7,190 nucleotides of DNA from an uncultured Alphaproteobacteria bacterium (GTDB taxonomy: Bacteria > Pseudomonadota > Alphaproteobacteria > Puniceispirillales > UBA1172): contig CALFYS010000094.1 of the NCBI GenBank assembly GCA_937952245.1, positions 1 to 7,190 on the forward strand, given 5' to 3'. This document shows positions 1 through 6,906 of this stretch, in pieces. Both the position numbers and the translations under genes were made by a program. Each line of letters opens with the position of its first letter. Position 1 is the first letter of the stretch. The notes below the pieces were generated by a model. It had not been told where the DNA came from and made no database searches. It was given only the letters and a program-made list of their open reading frames with translations.

Positions 1-10
1 TTGATTTGAT

Positions 11-1465
11 TTAACCTGATGACGATTTAACCACCGCGTCTGGCGGTATTGAAGACAGGCCATAACCGCTTGCCATGCGGTGAATCTGGTTGATTTTCGC
101 TGATAACACTGACCAATCATCGCGTTCGGCGATGGGCGCCCAAATCGCTTCCACTTCATCAATCAACATGGTCTGGGGGTCATCATCCTGAAAATACGCA
201 TGGTCAGGGTCAACGCCCTTGGCCATAGGCGCGTTGACCAAGAGATCAGAGGCGTGTTGCCAGGTCAGTGATTCGTAAAGGGCTTTTCTTTTGCCCTTTT
301 GGGCATGGGCGGCTTCCCCCCCAAACCAATCAAAGAACACGAACTCAAACCCACAAGCGCTCTCCCGCATGGCTTTAAACAAGGCTTCCGCCATCATGGG
401 CGCGTCTGCCCAATCGGGGTTAATCCCCAATCGGCGGCAAAGGGCGGTGACCATCGCGTCTTGCATTCGGTGCTGAAAACCCGTCACCGCGGTTTGCATC
501 GCCTCCAGATCGCTCAAATCAATTAACGAATCAGCCAATCGGCACAAGGCCCAAAAACTCGCTTCCGGTTGGCGGCCATAGGCATAACGCCCTTGATGGT
601 CAAAATAGGCAGCGGTGAAACTCGGGGTTAATTCGGGCAAAAACCGCCATGGGCCGTAATCAAAACTTTCTCCTGAAATATTGTAATTATCGGTGTTCAA
701 AACACCGTGAACAAAGCCTGCCGCCATCCATGACGCGGTTAAATCCGCCATCTTACGCCCCACAGCAGTTACAAAACCCGCGGCGAGTTCTGCCGTTGGC
801 GCGCGGGCATCCAATTCATGGGGATAATAGGTTTTGGCGGCGTATCGCAAAAGTTGCTCCAACATATCAACGTCTTGCATATACGCCAGCCGTTGAAAAC
901 TGCCGATCCGGATATGGCCATGGTTAAGCCTGACCATCACCGCTGACCGTGTTGGCGAGGGTTCATCATGGCGTTGCAAGGCCTCGCCTGTTTCAATGAT
1001 CGAAAAGGTTTTCGATGTATTGACCCCAAGGGCATCCAGCATTTCTGTTGCCAGAATCTCCCGCACCGCGCCTTTTAATGTCAGGCGACCGTCTGCTGTT
1101 CTTGAATAAGGCGTTTGGCCTGACCCTTTCGTGCCGAAATCCAACAAACGGCCATCCACAGGGTCTTCAATCTGGGCATAGAGAAATCCCCTGCCATCTC
1201 CAATATCAGGGTTATAAACACCAAATTGATGACCGTGATAGGCCAAGGCTAAGGGCGCCTCAATCGACCCTTCAATCGCCTGAAATCGGCCGAATCGGTT
1301 GATCCATTCCGCATCATCGTCCAGCCATTTCTCAAACCCCAATCGCCGCGCCCAAGCGGAGTTTTGATAACGAATGACGCATTTAGGAAAATCCGCAGGG
1401 CTCACGCGTGAGAACATTTTCTCACCAAGGCTGAAATGATTGTTTTTTGGAATAAATCTTGCCAT
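11..1465 (-). CDS. selO: SelO/YdiU-family protein adenylyltransferase (AMPylase)
   Basis: SelO is a pseudokinase-fold enzyme that transfers AMP from ATP to Ser, Thr or Tyr of target proteins and is linked to oxidative-stress responses. From an ATG at 1465 the protein has 484 residues, close to E. coli YdiU (about 478). An in-frame TTG two codons upstream (1471) is possible, but neither start has a clear ribosome binding site. Residue numbers here are from the ATG. Family hallmarks are all visible: YHGHQFG (76-82), GDGRG (89-93), the nucleotide-binding lysine in TKGSGQTPYSR (K113), the helix glutamate in REIL (E136), VHGVLNTDN (252-260, with D259 and N260) and DYGP (269-272, with D269). The C-terminal third is unlike E. 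coli YdiU: it has TMLIDEVEAIW and DDW motifs, and there is no cysteine near the C-terminus. The gene is divergent from the Rieske oxygenase gene. The family call is secure; its targets are unknown. Confidence 0.95.
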   Translation of the reverse strand: MARFIPKNNHFSLGEKMFSRVSPADFPKCVIRYQNSAWARRLGFEKWLDDDAEWINRFGRFQAIEGSIEAPLALAYHGHQFGVYNPDIGDGRGFLYAQIEDPVDGRLLDFGTKGSGQTPYSRTADGRLTLKGAVREILATEMLDALGVNTSKTFSIIETGEALQRHDEPSPTRSAVMVRLNHGHIRIGSFQRLAYMQDVDMLEQLLRYAAKTYYPHELDARAPTAELAAGFVTAVGRKMADLTASWMAAGFVHGVLNTDNYNISGESFDYGPWRFLPELTPSFTAAYFDHQGRYAYGRQPEASFWALCRLADSLIDLSDLEAMQTAVTGFQHRMQDAMVTALCRRLGINPDWADAPMMAEALFKAMRESACGFEFVFFDWFGGEAAHAQKGKRKALYESLTWQHASDLLVNAPMAKGVDPDHAYFQDDDPQTMLIDEVEAIWAPIAERDDWSVLSAKINQIHRMASGYGLSSIPPDAVVKSSSG

Positions 1466-1518
1466 GGTCAATTCTGTAAATTAAAGGCATGGCGACGTGA
1501 ATTTAATCAGCCATGGAT

Positions 1519-1524
1519 GGAGGG
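1519..1524 (+). promoter_or_regulatory. Ribosome binding site that decides the oxygenase start
   Basis: GGAGGG lies four bases before the ATG at 1529. It overlaps another in-frame ATG at 1517, so it cannot serve that upstream codon. This supports 1529 over 1436 or 1517 as the start. The spacing is slightly short but usable. Confidence 0.55.
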
Positions 1525-1528
1525 TTTG

Positions 1529-2677
1529 ATGCATTCAATCAAAGACGTATTGCAACCAATCGAACAAGCAAGAGGGTTGCCAAGCCATCTTTACGTTGAT
1601 GATACAGCAACCGCGGAAGAACGGGAACGTGTTTTCTTCGACAGCTGGTCAGCCATCACCCACGGTAAAAACGCCCCTGAGCCAGGCAGCGTCATGCCTG
1701 TTGATTTCTTAGGTATGCCTTTGTTGGTGGTTCGCAACAAACAAGGGGAGATTAAAGTCTTTGAAAATGTTTGCCGCCATCGGGGGATGCGCCTTGTCGA
1801 TGCCCCGGGCAAATTAAAAGGCCCGATCACCTGCCCTTATCACGCTTGGGCCTATGATTTGGATGGCGCGTTGAAGGCCACGCCTCATGTTGGTGGGGCG
1901 AATATCCATCACCATGACAATATCGACCCTTCTGAAATGGGCTTAAACGAAGTCAGAAGCCATGTTTGGCGTGATGTTGTGTTCGTCAACATCAATGAAA
2001 ACGCTGAGCCTTTTGAGGTGGTGCATCAAGAATTGCTGGCACGCTGGCAAGAATTTGACCAACCGCTTTACCATGGCGGGGCGGATTCAGGCTTTACCTT
2101 ACGGTTAAAAAGCAATTGGAAACTGGCGATTGATAATTATTGCGAATCCTATCACCTGCCCTTTGTCCATCCTGACCTGAACAGCTATTCGCGGCTGGAA
2201 GACCATTACAATATTGTCGGCAACACAGGTTTCGCCGGCCAAGGCACATTGGTCTATAACCCTTCTTTAAGCGATGATGGCCGGGTCTTCCCTAATTTTT
2301 CAGACCTTGATGCGAAATGGGATCAAGCGGCGGAATATATCGCGCTGTTTCCTAATGTTTTGTTGGGGGTTCACCGTGACCACGCGTTCAGCATTGTGAT
2401 TGAACCGCTTGGCCATGGCGAGACGGTCGAGCATATTGAAATCTATTACCCCACCGAAGATTGCCTTTCGGCTGATTACGCTGATATGCGGGCGAAAAAC
2501 GCCGAGCTTTGGCACGTTGTCTTTGAAGAAGATATTGGCGTGGTTGAGGGTATGTATGAAGGCCGCAAGGCCAAACGCTATGATGGCGGCAAATTCTCAC
2601 CGGTGATGGAAGAACCAACCTATAAATTCCATTACTGGATCGCGGAGAAAATGCTGCCTAGCGAAGCCGCTGAATAG
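1529..2677 (+). CDS. Rieske [2Fe-2S] non-heme iron oxygenase, alpha subunit
   Basis: This is the terminal oxygenase component of a Rieske-type mono- or dioxygenase, which takes electrons from a separate reductase to oxidise an organic substrate. The preferred start is the ATG at 1529, preceded by GGAGGG (1519-1524), giving 382 residues. The frame stays open upstream to an ATG at 1436, but that part overlaps the N-terminus of the opposing selO gene. The Rieske cluster ligands are C82-R-H84 and C102-P-Y-H105. The catalytic domain has NWKLAIDNYCESYHLPFVHP: H209 and H214 are the iron-ligand histidines and D335 (in EEDIGVVEG) is the likely third ligand. The residue linking the two metal centres, three before the first histidine, is Glu206 rather than the Asp of naphthalene-type dioxygenases. 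That Glu is known from carnitine monooxygenase (CntA) and related quaternary-amine oxygenases. No reductase, ferredoxin or beta-subunit gene is adjacent, so the substrate cannot be assigned. It may be an amine demethylase or an aromatic-ring hydroxylase. Confidence 0.9.
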   Translation: MHSIKDVLQPIEQARGLPSHLYVDDTATAEERERVFFDSWSAITHGKNAPEPGSVMPVDFLGMPLLVVRNKQGEIKVFENVCRHRGMRLVDAPGKLKGPITCPYHAWAYDLDGALKATPHVGGANIHHHDNIDPSEMGLNEVRSHVWRDVVFVNINENAEPFEVVHQELLARWQEFDQPLYHGGADSGFTLRLKSNWKLAIDNYCESYHLPFVHPDLNSYSRLEDHYNIVGNTGFAGQGTLVYNPSLSDDGRVFPNFSDLDAKWDQAAEYIALFPNVLLGVHRDHAFSIVIEPLGHGETVEHIEIYYPTEDCLSADYADMRAKNAELWHVVFEEDIGVVEGMYEGRKAKRYDGGKFSPVMEEPTYKFHYWIAEKMLPSEAAE

Positions 2678-2692
2678 GCTATTTTTCGGGAT

Positions 2693-3403
2693 TTATTCGG
2701 AATAAATGCGGTCCAATTCACCGGACAGCACATGGCTGACAATGAAATTGCCCAAGGTTTCAATTTCACCATAGAAACGTGATTTTTCCACGTCTTTCAG
2801 GCCGTTGTAATTGTGGGATGAATGTTTGACGATGGAAAAGTCAGAAACCGGCGGGGCAACGATGACGTTCAATGACTTCGCCGCGTCATTGATCAGCGAA
2901 TAATCTTTTTGATTGGGTGAGGTGCGGTTCGGCACGACAATGATATGCGGCGTCATGCTGGTGTAATCTTCTTTTCTGGCGTCAATTTCCTGCACATATT
3001 CGATGGTGGGATGCATATCCGTCCAAGACAGTGATGTTGGTACAATCATGGTGTTGCAGAGCAACGCCACTTGCCAGATATTGCCGATTTTGCCCGCCGC
3101 GGTATCCACCACCACCAAGGAATTGTCTTTCACCAAATGGCTTTTCATAACGCCGTCAATGGTGGACATAATCGCCCCATCATAGCGATCACCCATGGGC
3201 ATGAACCTGATTTGCTCTGGGTCAAGAATGGATTTCATCATTGAAGATGACGTGCCTTGGGGGTCGGTGTCGATCAGCAGAATATCCAAATCAGGCTTGA
3301 GTCTTTTGATCATCTCAAGGGTGTACATGCACAAGGTGCTTTTCCCCACCCCGCCTTTCATGTTTCCAAAAAAAAGGCCGTGGCCGTTTAATCCTGCCAG
3401 CAT
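2693..3403 (-). CDS. Orphan ParA/MinD-family (deviant Walker A) ATPase
   Basis: ParA/MinD ATPases dimerise on ATP and bind DNA or membrane to position plasmids, chromosomes, division sites or protein assemblies. This 236-residue protein has the deviant Walker A box KGGVGKST at 16-23 (signature lysine K16, P-loop lysine K21). It also has the switch motif DTDPQGTSS at 45-53 and a Walker B-like strand VVVDTAAG at 97-104 (D100). VPNRTSP (157-163) fits the base-contact region seen in ParA relatives. There is no N-terminal helix-turn-helix extension, so it is of the small chromosomal type rather than a P1-type plasmid ParA. Only about 15 residues precede the Walker A box, as is usual, which supports the ATG at 3403; no strong ribosome binding site is seen. 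No ParB-like partner is adjacent. The gene converges on the oxygenase gene and is divergent from mlaE. Family is confident; the cargo is unknown. Confidence 0.88.
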   Translation of the reverse strand: MLAGLNGHGLFFGNMKGGVGKSTLCMYTLEMIKRLKPDLDILLIDTDPQGTSSSMMKSILDPEQIRFMPMGDRYDGAIMSTIDGVMKSHLVKDNSLVVVDTAAGKIGNIWQVALLCNTMIVPTSLSWTDMHPTIEYVQEIDARKEDYTSMTPHIIVVPNRTSPNQKDYSLINDAAKSLNVIVAPPVSDFSIVKHSSHNYNGLKDVEKSRFYGEIETLGNFIVSHVLSGELDRIYSE

Positions 3404-3444
3404 AATGTCTGATCCATCTTGCCTATTTAATCTTCTGAAAACAC

Positions 3445-3470
3445 TTTATACACTAAGAAATATTGTTCAA
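3445..3470 (-). promoter_or_regulatory. Possible promoter of the ParA-like gene, overlapping the mla promoter
   Basis: On the minus strand TTGAAC (3470-3465) precedes TATAAA (3450-3445), but the 14-base spacer is short. With a standard 17-base spacer the -35 would be the poor TGGTTG (3473-3468). In either case the elements overlap the -35 of the plus-strand candidate, so the two promoters may compete or share control. This is a weak call. Confidence 0.22.
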
Positions 3471-3491
3471 CCATTCTGGTTTAATTATTAT
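3463..3491 (+). promoter_or_regulatory. Candidate sigma70-type promoter of the mla operon
   Basis: TTGTTC (3463-3468) and TATTAT (3486-3491) are separated by 17 bases in the AT-rich divergent region, placing transcription start near 3498 and leaving a leader of about 40 bases before the proposed TTG start at 3537. The match is by eye. No operator or riboswitch-like structure is evident nearby. Confidence 0.4.
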
Positions 3492-3536
3492 TTTTATGTC
3501 ATATTACAAACCACTAATTATACGGAATTTTTTGAC

Positions 3537-4328
3537 TTGAACCAGATCACCAATCGCATAAGCCAAACGGGTCAATCCACCATCAATGCTGTTACTGCTA
3601 TTGGATATGCCAGCATCCTGATTTGGGACAGTCTCTTGCTGTTATTCATGGGCAAGCGGGTTAATCAGCCTGTTCGTTTTGGCCTGATTGTTGATGAAAT
3701 TATCAACGCTGGGGTTAAGGCTGTTCCGGTGGTGGCGCTGATGTCGGCGACCATTGGCGTGATGCTCTCCATTCAAGGCATTCATACACTATCCATTTTT
3801 GGCGCCGAAACCCAAGTGACCTTTGGGCTGGCCATTTCCATCCCCCGTGAATTTGCCCCTCTGATCACGGGCATTTTGGTGGCGGGGCGATCTGGTTCTC
3901 AATTGACCAGCCGCGTGGGGTCCATGCAATTAAACGGTGAGATTGACGCTTTGACGGTGATGGGGATTGCCCCTGCCCGCTATGTTGTGGCGCCATCGTT
4001 GATCGGATTGCTGGTCAGTTTACCGGTCTTGGTGGTGATCGGCAATTTGGCGGCGTTTTCCGCGGCAGGGCTTTATATCCACGCCACCTTGGGGATTGGG
4101 CCAGATGCCTATTGGGCGGATGTTCTGGACGTGGTGACGATTGATGACTTCCTCCACGGCATCATGAAATCCTTTATCTTTGCTATTTTGCTGGCGATGA
4201 TTGCCATCAGCCTTGGGATGCGGGTTTATGGCGGGGCTGAAGTATTGGGCAAAAGCACCACACAATCGGTGGTGACCTGTATCGCGGCGATTATTGCCGC
4301 GGATACGGTGTTTGCGTTGTTATTATAA
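3537..4328 (+). CDS. mlaE: MlaE-family permease of an MCE/phospholipid ABC transporter
   Basis: MlaE is the inner-membrane permease of the MlaFEDB-type transporter, which moves phospholipids between the inner membrane and the periplasmic MCE ring. The reading frame is open far upstream, but the first in-frame ATGs lie in the antisense of the ParA-like gene or just beyond it. A TTG at 3537 (LNQITNRISQ) gives 263 residues, matching E. coli MlaE (260). It also leaves the AT-rich intergenic region non-coding. The ribosome binding site is weak (CGGA, about 10 bases upstream). Hydrophobic segments lie at roughly 18-38, 55-80, 97-116, 150-176, 211-231 and 241-263. The family loop is seen as AGRSGSQLTSRVGSM (116-130) followed by NGEIDALTVMGIAP (133-146). 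R126 sits where relatives usually have Glu. First gene of the operon; mlaF follows after 50 bp. Confidence 0.9.
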   Translation: MNQITNRISQTGQSTINAVTAIGYASILIWDSLLLLFMGKRVNQPVRFGLIVDEIINAGVKAVPVVALMSATIGVMLSIQGIHTLSIFGAETQVTFGLAISIPREFAPLITGILVAGRSGSQLTSRVGSMQLNGEIDALTVMGIAPARYVVAPSLIGLLVSLPVLVVIGNLAAFSAAGLYIHATLGIGPDAYWADVLDVVTIDDFLHGIMKSFIFAILLAMIAISLGMRVYGGAEVLGKSTTQSVVTCIAAIIAADTVFALLL

Positions 4329-4378
4329 TCGGTGTTGTTGCCATCAGTGTTTTTGAGTTTGTTTAAGGTTAAGTTTTA

Positions 4379-5170
4379 ATGTCTCCCCAACCCCCGATCA
4401 TTGTTGAAAACCTACAAGGCGGCTATAACGGCATCCCGGTTATCCATGGCTGTGATATGGAAATCGCCCAAGGTGAGATCGTGGTGATCATGGGCGGTTC
4501 AGGTTCAGGCAAATCAACGTTTTTAAAGCATTTGATCGGCTTAAAAGAACCGATGCAGGGTGATGTTAAACTCTTTGGCCAATCGCTCTATCAAGCCAGT
4601 GTTTACAAGCGGATGGATTTGCTGAAAGGCATTGGCGTGGCGTTTCAAAGCGGGGCGTTGATGTCTTCCATGACGATCGCTGAAAATGTGGCCCTGCCCT
4701 TGCGTGAACATACCGATCTTGATGAAGAATTGATCCAAGTCATCACCCGCATGAAACTCGATTTTGTGAATCTTCTGGGGAAAGATGATTTATTGCCGTC
4801 TGAGCTTTCAGGGGGGATGCTGAAACGTGCCGCGGTTGCCCGCGCCATTGCCCTTGATCCTAAATTGACCTTTATGGATGAACCGTCAGCTGGGCTTGAT
4901 CCGGTGATTGCCGCGGCGCTTGATGATTTGATCATTCAGTTAAAGGAATCCTTGGGGATGAGCGTTGTGGTCGTCACCCATGAACTGGAAAGTGCATTTA
5001 AGATCGCCGATCGCATTGTTGTGCTTGATCGCGGTTATATCATTTTTTCAGGCACGCCTGATGAGATTAAAAAATCAGATAACACCAGAATTCAAAATCT
5101 TATCAATCGTGTTCCTGAAGAAGATGAATTTGACGCGGAGCTTTACGCGCAACGTCTGATGGGGCAATAG
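4379..5170 (+). CDS. mlaF: MlaF-family ATP-binding protein of an MCE/phospholipid ABC transporter
   Basis: This cytoplasmic ATPase powers the MlaE permease. The 263 residues carry a full set of ABC motifs: Walker A GGSGSGKST (39-47, K45), Q-loop Gln90 in FQSGALM, signature LSGGMLKRAA (143-152), Walker B LTFMDEP (163-169, catalytic E168), D-loop SAGLD and H-loop His201 in VTHE. FQSGALMSSMTIAENVALPL is typical of the MlaF/Mkl branch rather than general importers. The C-terminal tail (about 245-263, EEDEFDAELYAQRLMG) is acidic; in E. coli the MlaF C-terminus binds the neighbouring subunit, but whether this tail does so is inference. The start is the ATG at 4379, with a weak AAGG about ten bases upstream. 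It lies between mlaE and mlaD, 42 bp before the latter. No STAS-domain MlaB gene is present in the window. Confidence 0.95.
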   Translation: MSPQPPIIVENLQGGYNGIPVIHGCDMEIAQGEIVVIMGGSGSGKSTFLKHLIGLKEPMQGDVKLFGQSLYQASVYKRMDLLKGIGVAFQSGALMSSMTIAENVALPLREHTDLDEELIQVITRMKLDFVNLLGKDDLLPSELSGGMLKRAAVARAIALDPKLTFMDEPSAGLDPVIAAALDDLIIQLKESLGMSVVVVTHELESAFKIADRIVVLDRGYIIFSGTPDEIKKSDNTRIQNLINRVPEEDEFDAELYAQRLMGQ

Positions 5171-5212
5171 CCGAAGGGCATTCAGAATTGAGGGCGAAGA
5201 GAGGATAAACAC

Positions 5213-6256
5213 ATGACCATCCAGTCAAGAGAATTTGTGGCGGGCAGTTTTGTTATTGGTGGCTTGATTGGCTTCCTTGCGATTATTGCTGTTCTAGGGG
5301 ATTTTCTGGAGCGAACAGACCCATATTACACAAAGGTCAATAATGTTGCCGGCCTTAAATCAGGGGCGGCGGTGATCTATGAAGGGTATATCATTGGCTC
5401 TGTCACGGAAATTGACCCGCAACCCACCGATGAAGGGATGAGTTTCCATATTGGGCTGGCCATTAAAGAAGGCTGGCAAATCCCTGAAACCAGTGAAGCC
5501 AATATCGCCTCTTTGTCGCTGTTATCTGCCATGGCCATTCAGATTAATGCCGGAACCGGCCCTGCCCTTGCCCCGGGGTCTGAAATCCGGATGTCCCCGC
5601 AAATGAATTTTGTTGATGAATTGAGCAAAACCGCCGATAACTTCGCCCGTATTGCCGAAGACCACGTCGTGCCTTTGTTGAATACGGTTGATGAATTGCT
5701 CACCCAGCATGGCACCCAAACCTTTGACAATGTCAATGTCCTGACCAAAGGGCTGGCCACTGAAGTGCCGCAAGTGACCGCGAATTTGAACAATGCCATT
5801 GATAACCTTAATCAGTTGATCGCCAGCGTTGATCCGGATGCCATTAACGGCGCGATCAATGATGTTGACGGTATTCTCGATGATGTTGATGTCATTATGG
5901 GGGATGTCAAAACCGCATCCTCACGCTTATCGCAATCCATGGATGGTGTGGATACGGTGATCGAAAACTCGGTTCAGGCCTCCGCCAATGTTGAAGCCAC
6001 CACCGAGACATTAAACAGCATCACCGAAGATGATTTGGCAAAAATCCTGAAAGAAATGCGGTTTGCGGCCATTATCTTGAAAGAAATCATGAAAAAAGCT
6101 GATGATGCCGCCCTTGATATTAATGACCTGACCACTTCGGGTGGCGGTCAAGTGCTGACAATCTTGGATCGCTTGGATCGCGCGGCGCTCAATATTGAAG
6201 AAATGACCAATATGCTTAAAAACAACCCCGGTGTTTTGATCACGGGAACGGAATAG
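5213..6256 (+). CDS. mlaD: MlaD-family MCE-domain protein with long helical C-terminus
   Basis: MCE proteins are anchored in the inner membrane and form hexameric rings or tubes that carry lipids through the periplasm. The 347 residues begin with a short cytoplasmic stretch and one membrane segment (about 10-28). An MCE domain follows (about 38-127), with the typical VAGLKSGAAV and YIIGSV motifs. From about 134 to 335 there is a long, mostly helical region rich in Asp, Asn and aliphatic residues, with heptad-like spacing around 205-250. This makes it about twice the length of E. coli MlaD (183). The C-terminus has NNPGVLITG (337-345), similar to the NPS/NPG-LL-G ending of longer MCE proteins. 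A good ribosome binding site, GAGAGG (5199-5204), lies eight bases before the ATG. The long helices could form a coiled-coil extension reaching towards the outer membrane; this is inference from other long MCE proteins. Confidence 0.93.
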   Translation: MTIQSREFVAGSFVIGGLIGFLAIIAVLGDFLERTDPYYTKVNNVAGLKSGAAVIYEGYIIGSVTEIDPQPTDEGMSFHIGLAIKEGWQIPETSEANIASLSLLSAMAIQINAGTGPALAPGSEIRMSPQMNFVDELSKTADNFARIAEDHVVPLLNTVDELLTQHGTQTFDNVNVLTKGLATEVPQVTANLNNAIDNLNQLIASVDPDAINGAINDVDGILDDVDVIMGDVKTASSRLSQSMDGVDTVIENSVQASANVEATTETLNSITEDDLAKILKEMRFAAIILKEIMKKADDAALDINDLTTSGGGQVLTILDRLDRAALNIEEMTNMLKNNPGVLITGTE

Positions 6257-6259
6257 GAG
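6255..6259 (+). promoter_or_regulatory. Ribosome binding site overlapping the mlaD stop codon
   Basis: AGGAG begins inside the mlaD TAG (6254-6256) and sits six bases before the ATG at 6266. This settles the lipoprotein start against the in-frame TTG at 6260, which would leave no spacing. It also implies translational coupling of the last two genes of the operon. Confidence 0.7.
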
Positions 6260-6265
6260 TTGACC

Positions 6266-6889
6266 ATGGCGTTATCGTCTCAACCTATCAAAAGCCAGCC
6301 CAACAGACGGCAATTCTTAAGCGTTGCCACCGGCGGGTTGGCGTTGGCGGCATTAACCGCTTGTGCCAATCCCCAGGCGCGCGTTACGGAATCCCACTAT
6401 GGCTTAACCCCACAATTAGAAGGGCTGACGCTTTCATCAGGCCAGATCAAGATTGAACGGATCACCGCCAATGGAATATTCGCTGGCCGCCCGATTATTG
6501 AGCAGGTCAGCACCCAGCCTGAACGTTATGTAGAAACCCGCAGTAAGCTTTGGCATTCCAGCCCGAGCGATTTGATCCGTGACGCGCTGATCAAAGGCTG
6601 GAACGATGCTTCCAATCGGCAGGTCATCACCTCATCCTTATCCGCGCCAGCGGAATATCGCCTTGATATTGATCTGATGGGGATCGGTTATGGGGCTTCA
6701 GGCCAAGGTTTCGTGAAATTGAGAGCTGTTTTGACCGATAGCAAACGGCAGGTCTTGATCGACAGCCATTATGATGCCGCTGGGCCTTCAGCGATTGATC
6801 TTGATGGTTCTGTTGTGTCGATTGAAACCGCTTTGTCGGAAGCGTTTAACGCGCTTGGGGCTGATATTTCAGCGGCGACCTCATCTTAA
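6266..6889 (+). CDS. PqiC-like ABC-type transport auxiliary lipoprotein
   Basis: Members of this family accompany MCE transport operons (PqiC is the best-known relative) and are thought to sit at the outer membrane as the far-side partner of the MCE assembly. From the ATG at 6266 there are 207 residues. The N-terminus is a signal peptide with a twin-arginine stretch (NRRQFLS, R14-R15), a hydrophobic core (GGLALAALTA) and a lipobox LTAC with the lipidated Cys at C33, so it is probably exported and lipid-anchored. Ala at +2 does not suggest inner-membrane retention by the E. coli rule. The mature part has the family pattern: an early strand IKIERI (61-66), RYVETRSKLWHSSPSDLI (87-104), then LRAVLTDSKRQVLIDSHYD late in the protein. 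It is the last gene of the operon, nine bases after mlaD. The family call rests on motif layout and position; sequence conservation in this family is low. Confidence 0.82.
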   Translation: MALSSQPIKSQPNRRQFLSVATGGLALAALTACANPQARVTESHYGLTPQLEGLTLSSGQIKIERITANGIFAGRPIIEQVSTQPERYVETRSKLWHSSPSDLIRDALIKGWNDASNRQVITSSLSAPAEYRLDIDLMGIGYGASGQGFVKLRAVLTDSKRQVLIDSHYDAAGPSAIDLDGSVVSIETALSEAFNALGADISAATSS

Positions 6890-6906
6890 CGGGATTATAA
6901 ATCCCG
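6890..6906. terminator. Candidate hairpin at the convergent gene ends
   Basis: A six-base-pair stem, CGGGAT (6890-6895) and ATCCCG (6901-6906), flanks a TATAA loop directly after the lipoprotein stop. It overlaps the stop codon of the opposing small gene (6895-6897). The T tract that follows on the plus strand is only CTTT, with a longer T-rich run from about 6917, so termination may be partial. It is the only good stem in the 5-bp gap between the two genes. Confidence 0.35.

Noticed and set aside
649..927. Plus-strand open frame of 92 codons opposite selO
   Set aside because: It lies wholly inside a well-supported gene, and its translation resembles no known protein.
1436..1528. Extension of the oxygenase reading frame upstream to an ATG at 1436
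   Set aside because: It overlaps the opposing selO N-terminus and has no ribosome binding site, whereas the ATG at 1529 follows GGAGGG and gives a normal family length.
1466..1528. Divergent promoters between selO and the oxygenase gene
   Set aside because: Only weak -10-like stretches (TAAATT, TTAAAG) with poor spacing to any -35, so no specific promoter could be supported.
2691..2707. Inverted repeat ATTTATT-CGG-AATAAAT at the end of the ParA-like gene
   Set aside because: The stem is all A-T with a three-base loop, lies partly within the coding region, and has no T tract. It is too weak to call a terminator.
4020..4265. Minus-strand open frame opposite mlaE
   Set aside because: A shadow of the permease gene, with no family motifs or ribosome binding site.
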